NCBI RefSeq assembly: GCF_007830115.1
Contig: NZ_VLKP01000001.1
Coordinates: 310,001-374,000, forward strand
DNA length: 64,000 nucleotides
From: Aerolutibacter ruishenii
Lineage (GTDB): Bacteria > Pseudomonadota > Gammaproteobacteria > Xanthomonadales > Xanthomonadaceae
Reading direction: 5' to 3'
Part shown: positions 44,003 through 52,279 of the stretch, in pieces
Layout: every line of letters begins with the position of its first letter
Numbering within the stretch: the first letter of the stretch is position 1
The notes under the pieces: model-generated
What the model saw: only the letters and a program-made list of their open reading frames with translations
Database searches by the model: none
What the model was told of the DNA's origin: nothing
Position numbers and translations under genes: made by a program

Positions 44003-44374
44003 TCAGTCGTCGTCGCCACGTGTACGCGGCCGCTGTCCACGGCCGGGCGGGTCTTCCATGTAGACACGGACCCGCCCGCTGGAGTCGACGACCTTGACCC
44101 GACTCACGTCGCGGCCATCGTACGGCACGCGCTCGGCGCTGAGCACCTGGCCGCCGGTACGTCGCTCGACACTGCGCACCGCTTCGGCCAACGCGTCGTT
44201 GCCGCCGCGGCGGTCATGGCGCCGGTCGTCGCCACGCTCGGGGCCACGGTGGTCCTGCGCCTGCGGCCCGCGCTCGGGCGGCCCGTCACGCCGCTGCGCC
44301 ACGGCATCGCCAGCAACCACCAGGGCAGCGACGGACAGGGCGATCAAGGCAAGGCGGACGACGGGGCGGGTCAT
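44003..44374 (-). CDS. PepSY-like periplasmic protein upstream of phoP
   Basis: A 123-residue protein with a signal peptide (VRLALIALSVAALVVAGDAVA). A very charged Arg/Asp/Gly-rich stretch follows, then a PepSY-like domain (about 60-110: LAEAVRSVERRTGGQVLSAE then VSRVKVVDSSGRVRVYMEDP). PepSY domains are often inhibitors or regulators of proteases, and small ones near OmpR-type systems may tune the sensor. It is 79 bases before phoP on the same strand, probably in the same transcript, so a role in sensing is reasonable but unproven. Confidence 0.82.
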   Translation of the reverse strand: MTRPVVRLALIALSVAALVVAGDAVAQRRDGPPERGPQAQDHRGPERGDDRRHDRRGGNDALAEAVRSVERRTGGQVLSAERVPYDGRDVSRVKVVDSSGRVRVYMEDPPGRGQRPRTRGDDD

Positions 44375-44533
44375 GGCACTCCCAGAACCTGTGGGCAGGT
44401 GACGCGAAGAACCGGATCGACCGGGTTGACGCCATTCTTGGAACGAGGCGGTGAATCCGGTCTGAACTTTTCCTTCACGCGGCAGCCTCCATTCAGGATG
44501 ACCTGCGTTGGCCGCGAGCGCCAGCCCCCCGGA

Positions 44534-45472
44534 TCAGAAGATCTCGCCCACGCAGCAGCGCAGCGAGCCGCCGCCGGCTTCGATGGCGTCGATTTCCACG
44601 ATACCGACCTCGAACCCGGCTGCCGCCAGTTGCGCGCGGTGTGCTGGCGTGAGTGTGCGCCCGGCGTTGGCGCTCATCCACAGCTTCTCCGGGGTCAGCG
44701 CGATGCAGTTGCCGACGAAGGCCGCGTGTTCCTCCGGCGTGCACAGCACCGCGTGCGGGGCGTACAGGGCGACGATGGCGTCGGCCACCGCGGGATCGGC
44801 GAAGCCCTTGGGGCAGACCACGGCCGCACGCCCGGCCAGCACCGCCAGCACCACGTTGGTGTGGTACTCGCCTTCGGCCAGGTCGAACAGCAGCGTGGCG
44901 CGCAGGCCCAGCGCCTCGTGCATCAGGCGCGCGCCTTCGGCATCGCAGCGTTCGGACAGGCCGGCAAAGCCGAGGCCGCGGGCACGATCGATGACCAGCG
45001 CGCCGGTCAGTTCGGCCGGGTGTGGCTGGCGTGACAGGTCGACTTCGACATAGCCCATGGTGGCGAAGAAGCCACGGATGTCGGGGCGGTTGGCCTCGCG
45101 CTGGCGGACCTCGTGGCGCATGCGGCCGACCACGTAGCGCGGCGCGCCGTGCGGGTCGACGGCGGCATCCGGGCGGCCGGTGGCGAACACGTTGTTGGGG
45201 AACAGCGCGTCGGGGGTGTCGGGATTGCCGGCGAAGCACACCGTGGGCAGCACGCCGGCGAAGGCGCGGTGCAGGTCGCGGTGCTGGGCCGAGGCGCGCG
45301 CGGCGTCGAACGCGGCGGCCTCGGCCATGTAGCGGTTGTCCTGCGCGGACTGCTCGGCCAGGGTGAAGCCGTCGGGCGCGACCAGGAAGGCGGCACGCGC
45401 GGTGGCGGGACCGAAATCCGGCGCGGTGGCGCGGGCGAAGGCGAGGAAGGCGGCGGGATCGCGGGTCAGCAT
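44534..45472 (-). CDS. CtlX-like citrulline/arginine-deiminase-superfamily hydrolase
   Basis: A 312-residue protein of the guanidino-group-modifying fold. Visible are AAFLVAPDGFTLAEQSAQDN at the N terminus, FPNNVFATG, the histidine in EGEYHTNVVLAVL and the catalytic cysteine in GGGSLRCCVGEIF at the C terminus. This matches CtlX and related arginine deiminase-like or dimethylargininase-like enzymes, which hydrolyse citrulline or substituted arginines. The exact substrate is not settled. The ATG at 45472 lacks a clear ribosome site. It lies 43 bases downstream of dusA on the same strand. Confidence 0.88.
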   Translation of the reverse strand: MLTRDPAAFLAFARATAPDFGPATARAAFLVAPDGFTLAEQSAQDNRYMAEAAAFDAARASAQHRDLHRAFAGVLPTVCFAGNPDTPDALFPNNVFATGRPDAAVDPHGAPRYVVGRMRHEVRQREANRPDIRGFFATMGYVEVDLSRQPHPAELTGALVIDRARGLGFAGLSERCDAEGARLMHEALGLRATLLFDLAEGEYHTNVVLAVLAGRAAVVCPKGFADPAVADAIVALYAPHAVLCTPEEHAAFVGNCIALTPEKLWMSANAGRTLTPAHRAQLAAAGFEVGIVEIDAIEAGGGSLRCCVGEIF

Positions 45473-45515
45473 GGTGGGTCCAGTGCGTCGGCGTTTGCTT
45501 GGGGGAAGGCGACTC

Positions 45516-46556
45516 TCAGGCCGCCGTGGCGGCACCCTCGTCGCGACCGCCGGCGGCGAACGACTCGGTGACCATGATCGCCTGCTCCACCAGCGTCCAG
45601 TCCGCGCCGGGCTTGTGCGCGCCCTCACTGAGGATCTGGCGGAATGCGCGGCCGCCGCGCTCACCGGCGAACAGGCCCAGCAGGTGGCGGGTGATGTGCT
45701 TCAGGAACACGCCGTCCGCCAGTTGCGCCTCCACGTACGGGCGCAGCGCACGCAGCAGTTCAGCGCGGGGGCGCAGTTCGCCGCCGAACCACGCCATGTC
45801 CAGCCGGTGCAGCAGGTAGGGATCGTGGTACGCCGCGCGACCGAGCATCGCGCCGTCGGTGTGCTGCAGGTGCGCGGTGGCCTCGTCGGCATCGGCAATG
45901 CCGCCGTTGACGATGATCTGCAGGTCGGGGCGCTCGCGCTTGAGCCGGTAGGCCCAGTCGTAGCGCAGCGGCGGCACTTCGCGGTTCTCCTTGGGCGACA
46001 GGCCCTGCAGCCACGCATTGCGTGCGTGCACGATGAACATGCCGCAGCCGGCGTCGGCGATGCGGTCGATGAAGGCGCGGAAGCGGTCGTAGTCGTGGTC
46101 GTCGTCCACGCCCAGGCGGCATTTCACCGTCACCGGCACATGCCGGTCCAGCGTGGCGCAGGCGTCGACCATCGCCGCCACCGACTCGGCCACCAGTTCC
46201 GGCTCGCGCATCAGGCAGGCGCCGAAACGCCCGGCCTGCACGCGGTCGGAGGGGCAGCCGCAGTTGAGGTTGATCTCGTCGAAGCCGGCCTCGGCACCGA
46301 TGCGCGCGGCCTGTGCCAGCAGGTTTGGCTCGCTGCCGCCCAACTGCAACGCGACCGGGTGCTCCACCGGGTCCATCGCCAGCAGGCGCGCGCGGTCGCC
46401 GTGGATGACCGCGTTGGCGTGCACCATTTCGCTGTACAACCGCGCATGTGGCGCGAGCAGACGGTGGAAGACACGGCAGTGCGAATCGGTCCAATCCATC
46501 ATCGGGGCGACGGACAGACGCAGTTGCGCGGGATCGATGGCGGGCAAGGCGGTCAT
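45516..46556 (-). CDS. dusA: tRNA-dihydrouridine(20/20a) synthase
   Basis: A 346-residue flavoprotein that reduces uridine 20/20a in tRNA D-loops. The N terminus LRLSVAPMMDWTDSHCRVFHR is diagnostic of DusA, and GFDEINLNCGCPSDRVQAGRFGACLM contains the active cysteine. VTVKCRLGVDD and IIVNGGIADADEA are FMN-binding strands of the barrel. The ATG at 46556 fits; the frame extends upstream. It lies between the GFA gene and the CtlX gene, all one direction. Confidence 0.96.
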   Translation of the reverse strand: MTALPAIDPAQLRLSVAPMMDWTDSHCRVFHRLLAPHARLYSEMVHANAVIHGDRARLLAMDPVEHPVALQLGGSEPNLLAQAARIGAEAGFDEINLNCGCPSDRVQAGRFGACLMREPELVAESVAAMVDACATLDRHVPVTVKCRLGVDDDHDYDRFRAFIDRIADAGCGMFIVHARNAWLQGLSPKENREVPPLRYDWAYRLKRERPDLQIIVNGGIADADEATAHLQHTDGAMLGRAAYHDPYLLHRLDMAWFGGELRPRAELLRALRPYVEAQLADGVFLKHITRHLLGLFAGERGGRAFRQILSEGAHKPGADWTLVEQAIMVTESFAAGGRDEGAATAA

Positions 46557-46615
46557 GGGGGCGCCATTGTACGGGCTGGCGCCAATGCGGGCCGGGAGGC
46601 CCCGACGTTCGGTCG

Positions 46616-47047
46616 TCAGGTGGTGCCGTCCGCCCCGTCCACGTGGGTCAGGTGCGCGAGCGCGGCGGTCTCGGCCTCGCGGTTGGCATCGTCGAACGGG
46701 GTGATGTCCATGCCCTCGACGGTGCCCGCCTCCAGGCAGCGCGCGTTGACGCTGTAGCCGTCCGGGTGGCTGCGCGGCACGTAGAAGCTCTTGATGCCGC
46801 AATGGCGACAGAACAGGTGATGCGCGGCGCCGGTGTTGAAGGTGTAGTCGGCCAGCGCGTCGCCCCCCTGCAACAGGCGGAAGCGCGCGGCGGGCACGAT
46901 CAGGTGCAGGAAGCCGGTCATGCGGCAGATGGAGCAGTTGCAGTCCAGCACCGGCAACACGGCCGCGGCATCGACTTCAAACTGCACGCGGCGGCAATGG
47001 CAGCCGCCGCGGTGCGTGACAAGGGCGGTGGTCGCGGGTGGTTTCAC
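46616..47047 (-). CDS. GFA-family zinc protein
   Basis: A 143-residue protein of the glutathione-dependent formaldehyde-activating (GFA) fold. The zinc cysteines are in GGCHCRRVQFEV, LDCNCSICRMTG and LFCRHCGIKSFYVPR. Most family members have no proven activity towards formaldehyde, so the reaction is unknown. It begins with GTG at 47047 (nearby ATG is out of frame), nine bases after the stop of the secreted Gly/Lys-rich protein gene, and is followed by dusA. Confidence 0.9.
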   Translation of the reverse strand: MKPPATTALVTHRGGCHCRRVQFEVDAAAVLPVLDCNCSICRMTGFLHLIVPAARFRLLQGGDALADYTFNTGAAHHLFCRHCGIKSFYVPRSHPDGYSVNARCLEAGTVEGMDITPFDDANREAETAALAHLTHVDGADGTT

Positions 47048-47056
47048 CCATGCAGC

Positions 47057-47812
47057 TTAACCTTTGCCGTTGCCTTTTCCCTTGTCGTCGCCCTGGCCCT
47101 TGCCTTGCGACTTGCCCTTGCCGGGCGCGTTGCCTTGGCCGGGGCCGCGGTCGTCGACGCGCGCGCCGCCCGCATTGCCCTGCCCCGCCTTGCCCGCCGA
47201 CGGGCCCTTGGCCTGGCCCTGGGTCTTGCCTGGCCCGCCCGCATGGGCCGGCTTGCCACCGGCCGTCGGCACCTTGCCCTGGCCGTTGTGACCCGGCACA
47301 TGGCTGCCGTTGGGGCCCTTGCCGCGCCCCGGGAAGTCGGCGCGCAGGTCCTCCGACAGCGAGATCGGGCGGCCCCAGCGGTCATAGGTGGGCACGAAGC
47401 CCTTCTTCAGGCGGTGGAACTCGGCCGAACCGGGCTTGATGCCCAGCTCCTTGGCGACCACGCCCCAACCCTTGCCGTGGTGCTGGTCCCAGTAGTCGGC
47501 CACGTAGCGGCACGGACGGCCCAGTATCTGGGCGATGGCGCAGGCGTAATACACGTCGCCCGGCGCCCAGTTGCGGGTGGTCAGCAGGTCCACGACCAGG
47601 TCACGCGGTGCGCCGTAGTAGCGCACCATTTCGTTGACGAACGGATCGCGGTAGCGGCTGCCATAGCGGTTGACATCGCCCAGGTAGGTATCGACCCAGA
47701 CGTCGCCGCTGCGCGGGTTCCAGCCGATGCTGTAGTCCTGCGCGTTGGCGCTGCCGGTGAATCCAGCCACTGCGGTGGCCAGCACGAAGAGCATGGGCTT
47801 GAATGAACGCAT
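47057..47812 (-). CDS. Secreted protein with disordered Gly/Lys/Gln-rich tail
   Basis: A 251-residue exported protein. The signal peptide is MRSFKPMLFVLATAVAGFTG ending ANA. Residues about 25-155 form a folded part with DYSIGWNPRSGDVWVDTYLG, FVNEMVRYYGAPRDLVVDLL and the HHGKGWGVVAKELGIKPGS helix. The last about 95 residues are low complexity, rich in glycine, lysine, proline and glutamine, and strongly basic. Similar heads occur in uncharacterised Lysobacterales proteins. The tail may bind DNA, RNA or polysaccharide, but that is only inference. GGAGGAACC precedes the ATG at 47812. Confidence 0.8.
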   Translation of the reverse strand: MRSFKPMLFVLATAVAGFTGSANAQDYSIGWNPRSGDVWVDTYLGDVNRYGSRYRDPFVNEMVRYYGAPRDLVVDLLTTRNWAPGDVYYACAIAQILGRPCRYVADYWDQHHGKGWGVVAKELGIKPGSAEFHRLKKGFVPTYDRWGRPISLSEDLRADFPGRGKGPNGSHVPGHNGQGKVPTAGGKPAHAGGPGKTQGQAKGPSAGKAGQGNAGGARVDDRGPGQGNAPGKGKSQGKGQGDDKGKGNGKG

Positions 47813-48002
47813 CAGCGGGTTCCTCCAGTTGGAAAAGTCACCGGCATCGGGCACCGGCAGGATGGACCGATCGTCGCCTGCCGAGACCGGTCCGGTTTGG
47901 GGCGGATACTGGCCGCCGGCCAATGAACGCGCGGTGAGAACCGCTCCCCATCCCGCGCGCCGTTCAAGGCCCGTTGCCCAAGGTGAGCGCGTGGCAACGC
48001 CG

Positions 48003-48440
48003 CTACTGGCTCAGCGTGACCCTGCTGACCGCGAAACCGAGGTCCCAGCCGCGACCCTTGCCCTTCATGCGCAACCTCACCGGGCCGTTGGTCATGGCGT
48101 GGGCGCTGCCCGCGCGATGTGCGCCGGCATGCGCGTCCACCGCCACGTAGCTGCCCAGCACATCACGGATGCGGTACACACCAGTAAAGCGGCCACGGCC
48201 CTCGATGGTGCGCAGCCGGCCGAAGCTCAACCCGCCGCCGCGCATGCGGATCTTCACTGTCAGGCTATCACCGCCATCGCAGGTCACCGTGCCGGTGCCG
48301 TTGGCGGTGCTGTACAGCGCCGACCAGCCGCTGAGCGTGTAGCGCAACGTGCACGCCTGCGGTCCCTTGGCCGCGGCGGCCGGCAACAGCAGTGCCAACA
48401 GCAGCATTCCCAGCATCCATACTGGCGTGAACCGACCCAT
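48003..48440 (-). CDS. Small secreted beta-rich protein (EipA/DUF1134-like in outline)
   Basis: A 145-residue exported protein. A signal peptide (MGRFTPVWMLGMLLLALLLP, ending AAAA) leads to a beta-rich domain with CTLRYTLSGWSALYST, the glycine-rich KIRMRGGGLSFGRLRTIEGRG and KGKGRGWDLGFAVSRVTL. Its outline recalls small envelope proteins such as EipA, but I cannot confirm the family. GAGGGG precedes the ATG at 48440. The frame continues 35 codons upstream. It is transcribed alone, with an unexplained start-like signal at 48567 ahead of it. Confidence 0.65.
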   Translation of the reverse strand: MGRFTPVWMLGMLLLALLLPAAAAKGPQACTLRYTLSGWSALYSTANGTGTVTCDGGDSLTVKIRMRGGGLSFGRLRTIEGRGRFTGVYRIRDVLGSYVAVDAHAGAHRAGSAHAMTNGPVRLRMKGKGRGWDLGFAVSRVTLSQ

Positions 48441-48567
48441 GCAACCCCTCGCGGCAACGGCCTGCGGCAAGGCTATCACTGGCGCGATGACAGGCAACCA
48501 TGCGTGCGGACGCGGAAACGCCGACGGCAAGGAATGCAGGGGCAAGCCAGCGGGAAAGCATGGTCAT
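48268..48567 (-). other. Possible vestigial or leader ORF overlapping the small secreted protein gene
   Basis: A 99-codon frame starting at ATG 48567, preceded at ideal spacing by GAAGGAG, one of the best ribosome sites in the window. It begins MTMLSRWLAPAFLAVGVSAS, like a signal peptide, then turns into non-protein-like Arg/His-rich sequence and overlaps the gene at 48003 in another frame. It could be a decayed gene, a frameshifted one, or a translated leader. I cannot support a function. Confidence 0.25.
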
Positions 48568-48697
48568 GATGACTTCTCCTTCGTCGAGCCAACCCGTGGC
48601 GGGTGGCCATGGAACCGACGATGCAGAAGTGGCGGTGAACCGGTTTTTTAACCGTGCCCCAGCCGCGGCTGAACACGCAAAACGGTATACGCGGCGT

Positions 48698-49435
48698 TCA
48701 CCCGGCGGCGAGCGCCGCCAGCGTGCGCACCGCGTCCGGGAGCTCAGCGGCGGAGGCAACGCGGCGCATGCGCGCGACATCGCGCGCCGGCACACTGGCC
48801 TCGGTCTCGTGCGCCCAGGTGGTGTGGTACGGCATGTGCACGCCCCATCCGCCCAGCGCCAGCACCGGCGCGATATCCGAACGCAACGAGTTGCCGATCA
48901 TCATGAACTGCGCGGGCGCCACGTCGAACTCGTCGAACAGCCGGGTGTAGGTGGCCGCGTCCTTCTCGCTGACGATCTCGATGCGACGGAAGCGGTCGGC
49001 GAGTCCGCATTGCTTCACCTTGGCCTCCTGGTGGAACAGGTCGCCCTTGGTGATCAGCACCACGTCGAACTCGCCGGCGATGGTGTCCACCGCTTCGGGA
49101 ATGCCGGGCAGCAATTCGACAGGATGGCGCAGCAGATCCTTGCCCATGGCGACGATGCGGTGCAGGTCGGCGGCGCTGATGCGCTGCCCGGTGATCTCCA
49201 CCGCGGCCTCGATCATCGACAGCACCATGCCCTTCACGCCGTAGCCGAACACGGCGATGTTGCGCGTTTCGATGGCATAGAGGTGGTCCTGCGCACCGCG
49301 CGCCTGCAGGTCGACGTACTGGCCGACCAGTCGCTCGAATTCGAGTTGCGCCTCGTCGAAGTAGTCCTGGCTGCGCCAGAGGGTGTCGTCGGCATCGAAG
49401 CCGACCAGGCGGATGGAAGAAGGGGCGTCGCGCAT
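48698..49435 (-). CDS. HAD-family hydrolase
   Basis: A 245-residue HAD phosphatase. Motif I is RLVGFDADDTLWRSQDYFDE (catalytic Asp pair DADDT), motif II is VVLITKGD, and motif III/IV are EKDAATYTR and MMIGNSLRSDIAPVLALGGWGV. A helical cap is between them, as in phosphoglycolate-phosphatase-like enzymes, but the substrate is unknown. The ATG at 49435 starts the normal N terminus. It stands alone, with an orphan terminator facing it upstream at 49502. Confidence 0.9.
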   Translation of the reverse strand: MRDAPSSIRLVGFDADDTLWRSQDYFDEAQLEFERLVGQYVDLQARGAQDHLYAIETRNIAVFGYGVKGMVLSMIEAAVEITGQRISAADLHRIVAMGKDLLRHPVELLPGIPEAVDTIAGEFDVVLITKGDLFHQEAKVKQCGLADRFRRIEIVSEKDAATYTRLFDEFDVAPAQFMMIGNSLRSDIAPVLALGGWGVHMPYHTTWAHETEASVPARDVARMRRVASAAELPDAVRTLAALAAG

Positions 49436-49494
49436 CCGTACAGTATGACGCGGGCCGGTGTGCCTAGGGTGGCCGCGATCACGGCCGGCGGCGG

Positions 49495-49525
49495 AAAAAC
49501 AGGGGGCGGCGCGGGGGCCGCCCCC
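49495..49525 (-). terminator. Intrinsic terminator without a clear gene
   Basis: A perfect 9-bp GC stem (49502-49510 with 49517-49525) runs on the minus strand into TGTTTTT. The nearest minus-strand gene upstream is the CPXCG protein, over 200 bases away. The intervening bases hold only very short frames (one ending in GGASKK at 49556), so a small RNA or long 3' end is possible. Confidence 0.75.
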
Positions 49526-49731
49526 GAACACAGGCCTGCAGCGTCCCTGCTCTTTTTACTTCTTGGACGCGCCGCCGGCCCGCTTGCCAACACCACTGTT
49601 AGCCGCGGCCACGCGCTAGCGCCACCCTGAAAACGTGACGCGTTGGCAGCTTGGCCCCTGTTCAGTAGCCGCGGCAATCGCTGAACACCACACAACCTTC
49701 ACGAATGGCGGCGTCCATGCCCGGCTCCGGT

Positions 49732-49920
49732 TCAGGACCCGGCTTCGGATTCGACGGTCACCAGCGGTTCGCCGTCGTCGTCGAGGTCGACCACCACGTA
49801 CATGGGCTTGCAGCACACCGGGCAGTCCTCGGTGTAACGCTGCTCCTCGGCGCAGTTCTCCACGCGCAGTTCGATGCGCTCGCCGCAATAAGGACACTGG
49901 ACTTCGACAACAGGCAGCAT
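49732..49920 (-). CDS. CPXCG-motif cysteine-rich protein
   Basis: A 62-residue protein with VEVQCPYCGERIELRVE (CPxCG) and DCPVCCKPMYVVVDLDDD, a single zinc-ribbon-like domain typical of the small CPXCG family. Its function is unknown. The ATG at 49920 gives the family length. It is followed by about 200 bases before a terminator and is divergent from the secreted endonuclease across about 400 bases. Confidence 0.88.
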   Translation of the reverse strand: MLPVVEVQCPYCGERIELRVENCAEEQRYTEDCPVCCKPMYVVVDLDDDGEPLVTVESEAGS

Positions 49921-50323
49921 GGCGATACCCTCACTGATGAAGGGAACGAGCAGATCCCGCTGCGGCGGCCATGTACCGGCACTTGGCCGCGTGCCGGCGG
50001 CCATGGAGGCGGCCCTCGGCAGTGTCGGGAGTCGGCTACCGCGTTGCGACCGGGTTGTCGGCCGGGGCCGGACCGGAGATCGCCCGCACCAGCACCAAAC
50101 CGCTGCCGCTCGATGCGCCCGGCCTGATGGCGTGCGTGCCGCCGCCGTCAGCGGCGTAATGCAGGCGTGGCGATCCCCTTGTTACGAGCGACCCACTGTC
50201 GGGCCGCTGCGCTTAGTCTAGCCTTGGCCGGCGGCCCGACCGCCGGGTCACGCCGTGGCATCAAAGTCGTCATATTCGATGGCTAGAGTCGGCACCTTCA
50301 TTCGTCAACAGGGAATCGTTTAC
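49921..50323. other. Divergent intergenic region before the secreted endonuclease
   Basis: About 400 bases between the CPXCG gene and the endonuclease gene. I find no gene or riboswitch I can support. Several GC-rich short inverted repeats occur (for example CGCCG/CGGCG near 50140). A less GC-rich stretch near 50260-50285 probably contains the endonuclease promoter. Confidence 0.4.
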
Positions 50324-52087
50324 ATGTCCATCCATCCGCTTCGGGGAGCGTGCGGGCTGCTGGCCCTCACGCTGGCGGCGGCGCCATTGAGCGCATCCGC
50401 CGAAGTCTTCATCAATGAACTGCACTACGACGATGCCACCAGCTCCGGCGACGTCGGCGAGAAGATCGAGGTGGTCGCCACCGCCGGCGAAAGCCTCAGC
50501 GGCTACCGCATCTACCTGTACAACGGCGCCACGCCATCGGCCGCGACCAGCTACGACAACGACCTGGTGCCTACCGGCAGCCTGGTGACCTGCGGTGGCA
50601 CGGTGCGCATTGCCACGGTCAGCTACCCCACCAACGGCATCCAGAACGGCGCGCCCGATGCGATCGCGCTGGTCAACGGCAGCGGCCAGCTGGTGCAGTT
50701 CCTCAGCTACGAAGGCACCGTCACCGCCTCCAGCGGCCCCGCCGCCGGTCGCACCAGCACCAACCTGCCGGTGTCCGAGACCGGCTCCACGGCGGCCGGC
50801 ACCTCGCTGCAGCTGGGCGGCAGCGGCAGCACCTACGCCAACTTCAGCTGGAAGGCCTCGGCCAAGCAGACCTTCGGCGCGTGCAACAACGGTCAGAGCT
50901 TCGCCTCGACCAACCCGGCGCCGACCGTGGTCTCCACCTCGCCGGCCAACGGCGCCACGGGCGTCGCCCCGGCGACCGACCTGGCGGTGACCTTCAGCGA
51001 GTCGGTGGGCCTGACCAGCGGCGCCTTCACCCTGCAGTGCAGCATCAGCGGCGCGGTCGGCCTGACCTATCCGGCCAGCGGCACCAGCTTCACCATCACC
51101 ACCAGCGCCACGCTGGCCGGCGGTGAAACGTGCGCCTTCACCGTGGACAAGAGCAAGGTGTTCGATGCCGGCGGCGCGTCGCCGGCGCAGAACACGGTGG
51201 CCAACTTCACCGTGGCCAGCAGCGGCGGCACCGGCTACTACTCGCGCGTCAACACCAGCAGCGCCAGCCAGCTGCGCTGCTCGCTGCACGCGACCATCAA
51301 GGGCCACACCGCCTACCCGTACAGCGCCAGCACCACCGACACCTGGGACATCCTCGAGATCGCCGACGAGGACCCCAACAACGCCGGCCGCATCCTGGAC
51401 GCCTACCGCAACCGCAGCTACCTCAAGGGCAGCGAGCGCGCGGGCACCGGCACCGGGATCGTCTACAACCGCGAGCACACCTGGCCCAACTCGCTGGGCT
51501 TCGGCAGCGCCACCGGTGACAAGGGCCTGCCCTACGCGCCGTACACCGACACCCACATGCTGTACCTCACCGACTCCGTCTACAACTCGGACCGCGGCAA
51601 CAAGCCGTATGCCAGCTGCACCCTGGCCGGCGGCTGCGGCGAGCGCGTGACCGAAGCCAACGCCGGCTTCGGCGGCGGCAGCGGCGTGTACCCGGGCAAC
51701 TCCAACTGGGTGAAGGGACCGGACGGCAACAGCGGTTCGTTCGAGGTGTGGGGCCACCGCAAGGGCGACATCGCGCGCGCCGTGCTGTACATGGCGATCC
51801 GCTACGAAGGCGGCGTGCACCCGACCAACGGCCAGGGTGAGCCCGACCTGGAACTGACCGACGACCGCAGCAAGATCGTCATCACCTCCGCCTCGCCGGC
51901 GTACATGGGCCTGCTGTCGACCCTGCTGGCCTGGCACCAGGCCGACCCGGTCGACGCCGCCGAGCGCGAGCGCAACGAGGTGATCTACAGCTTCCAGGGC
52001 AACCGCAACCCGTTCATCGACCACCCGGAGTGGGCGAGCTCGGCGCTGTTCACGTCCACCAAGCCGGCCAGCTGCCAGCTCAACTGA
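50324..52087 (+). CDS. Secreted endonuclease I-family nuclease with lamin-tail domain
   Basis: A 587-residue exported nuclease. A signal peptide ends near APLSASA (about residue 26). A lamin-tail-like domain follows (about 27-190), then an Ig-like Big_5-type repeat (about 205-310: PTVVSTSPANGATGVAPATD) and an endonuclease I domain (about 335-575) with YNREHTWPNSLGF, the metal-binding NREH motif, TDTHMLYLTDSVYNSDRGN and GDIARAVLYMAIRYEGG. It degrades external DNA. AGGGAAT lies upstream of the ATG at 50324. A strong terminator follows. The lamin-tail start recalls the ExeM-like nuclease at 21861. Confidence 0.93.
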   Translation: MSIHPLRGACGLLALTLAAAPLSASAEVFINELHYDDATSSGDVGEKIEVVATAGESLSGYRIYLYNGATPSAATSYDNDLVPTGSLVTCGGTVRIATVSYPTNGIQNGAPDAIALVNGSGQLVQFLSYEGTVTASSGPAAGRTSTNLPVSETGSTAAGTSLQLGGSGSTYANFSWKASAKQTFGACNNGQSFASTNPAPTVVSTSPANGATGVAPATDLAVTFSESVGLTSGAFTLQCSISGAVGLTYPASGTSFTITTSATLAGGETCAFTVDKSKVFDAGGASPAQNTVANFTVASSGGTGYYSRVNTSSASQLRCSLHATIKGHTAYPYSASTTDTWDILEIADEDPNNAGRILDAYRNRSYLKGSERAGTGTGIVYNREHTWPNSLGFGSATGDKGLPYAPYTDTHMLYLTDSVYNSDRGNKPYASCTLAGGCGERVTEANAGFGGGSGVYPGNSNWVKGPDGNSGSFEVWGHRKGDIARAVLYMAIRYEGGVHPTNGQGEPDLELTDDRSKIVITSASPAYMGLLSTLLAWHQADPVDAAERERNEVIYSFQGNRNPFIDHPEWASSALFTSTKPASCQLN

Positions 52088-52107
52088 GCCACGCGGCAGC
52101 ACGAAGG

Positions 52108-52142
52108 ACGGCCCGGGCTTCGACCCGGGCCGTTTTTCTTTG
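52108..52142 (+). terminator. Intrinsic terminator after the endonuclease gene
   Basis: A perfect 10-bp stem (52108-52117 with 52124-52133, loop CTTCGA) followed by TTTTCTTT, 20 bases past the stop. Confidence 0.95.
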
Positions 52143-52279
52143 TGGGCGTGATCGTTCCCTGCATGCAGGCGATGGCCGTGCACGTGCAGGGCGCTCACGC
52201 GGCGCGGTGCCGGCCGCATAATCCAGTCTGGCCACCGCCCCGGCGGCGGCCATCGCGCCCACCCCCACAGGAGCCCAGC

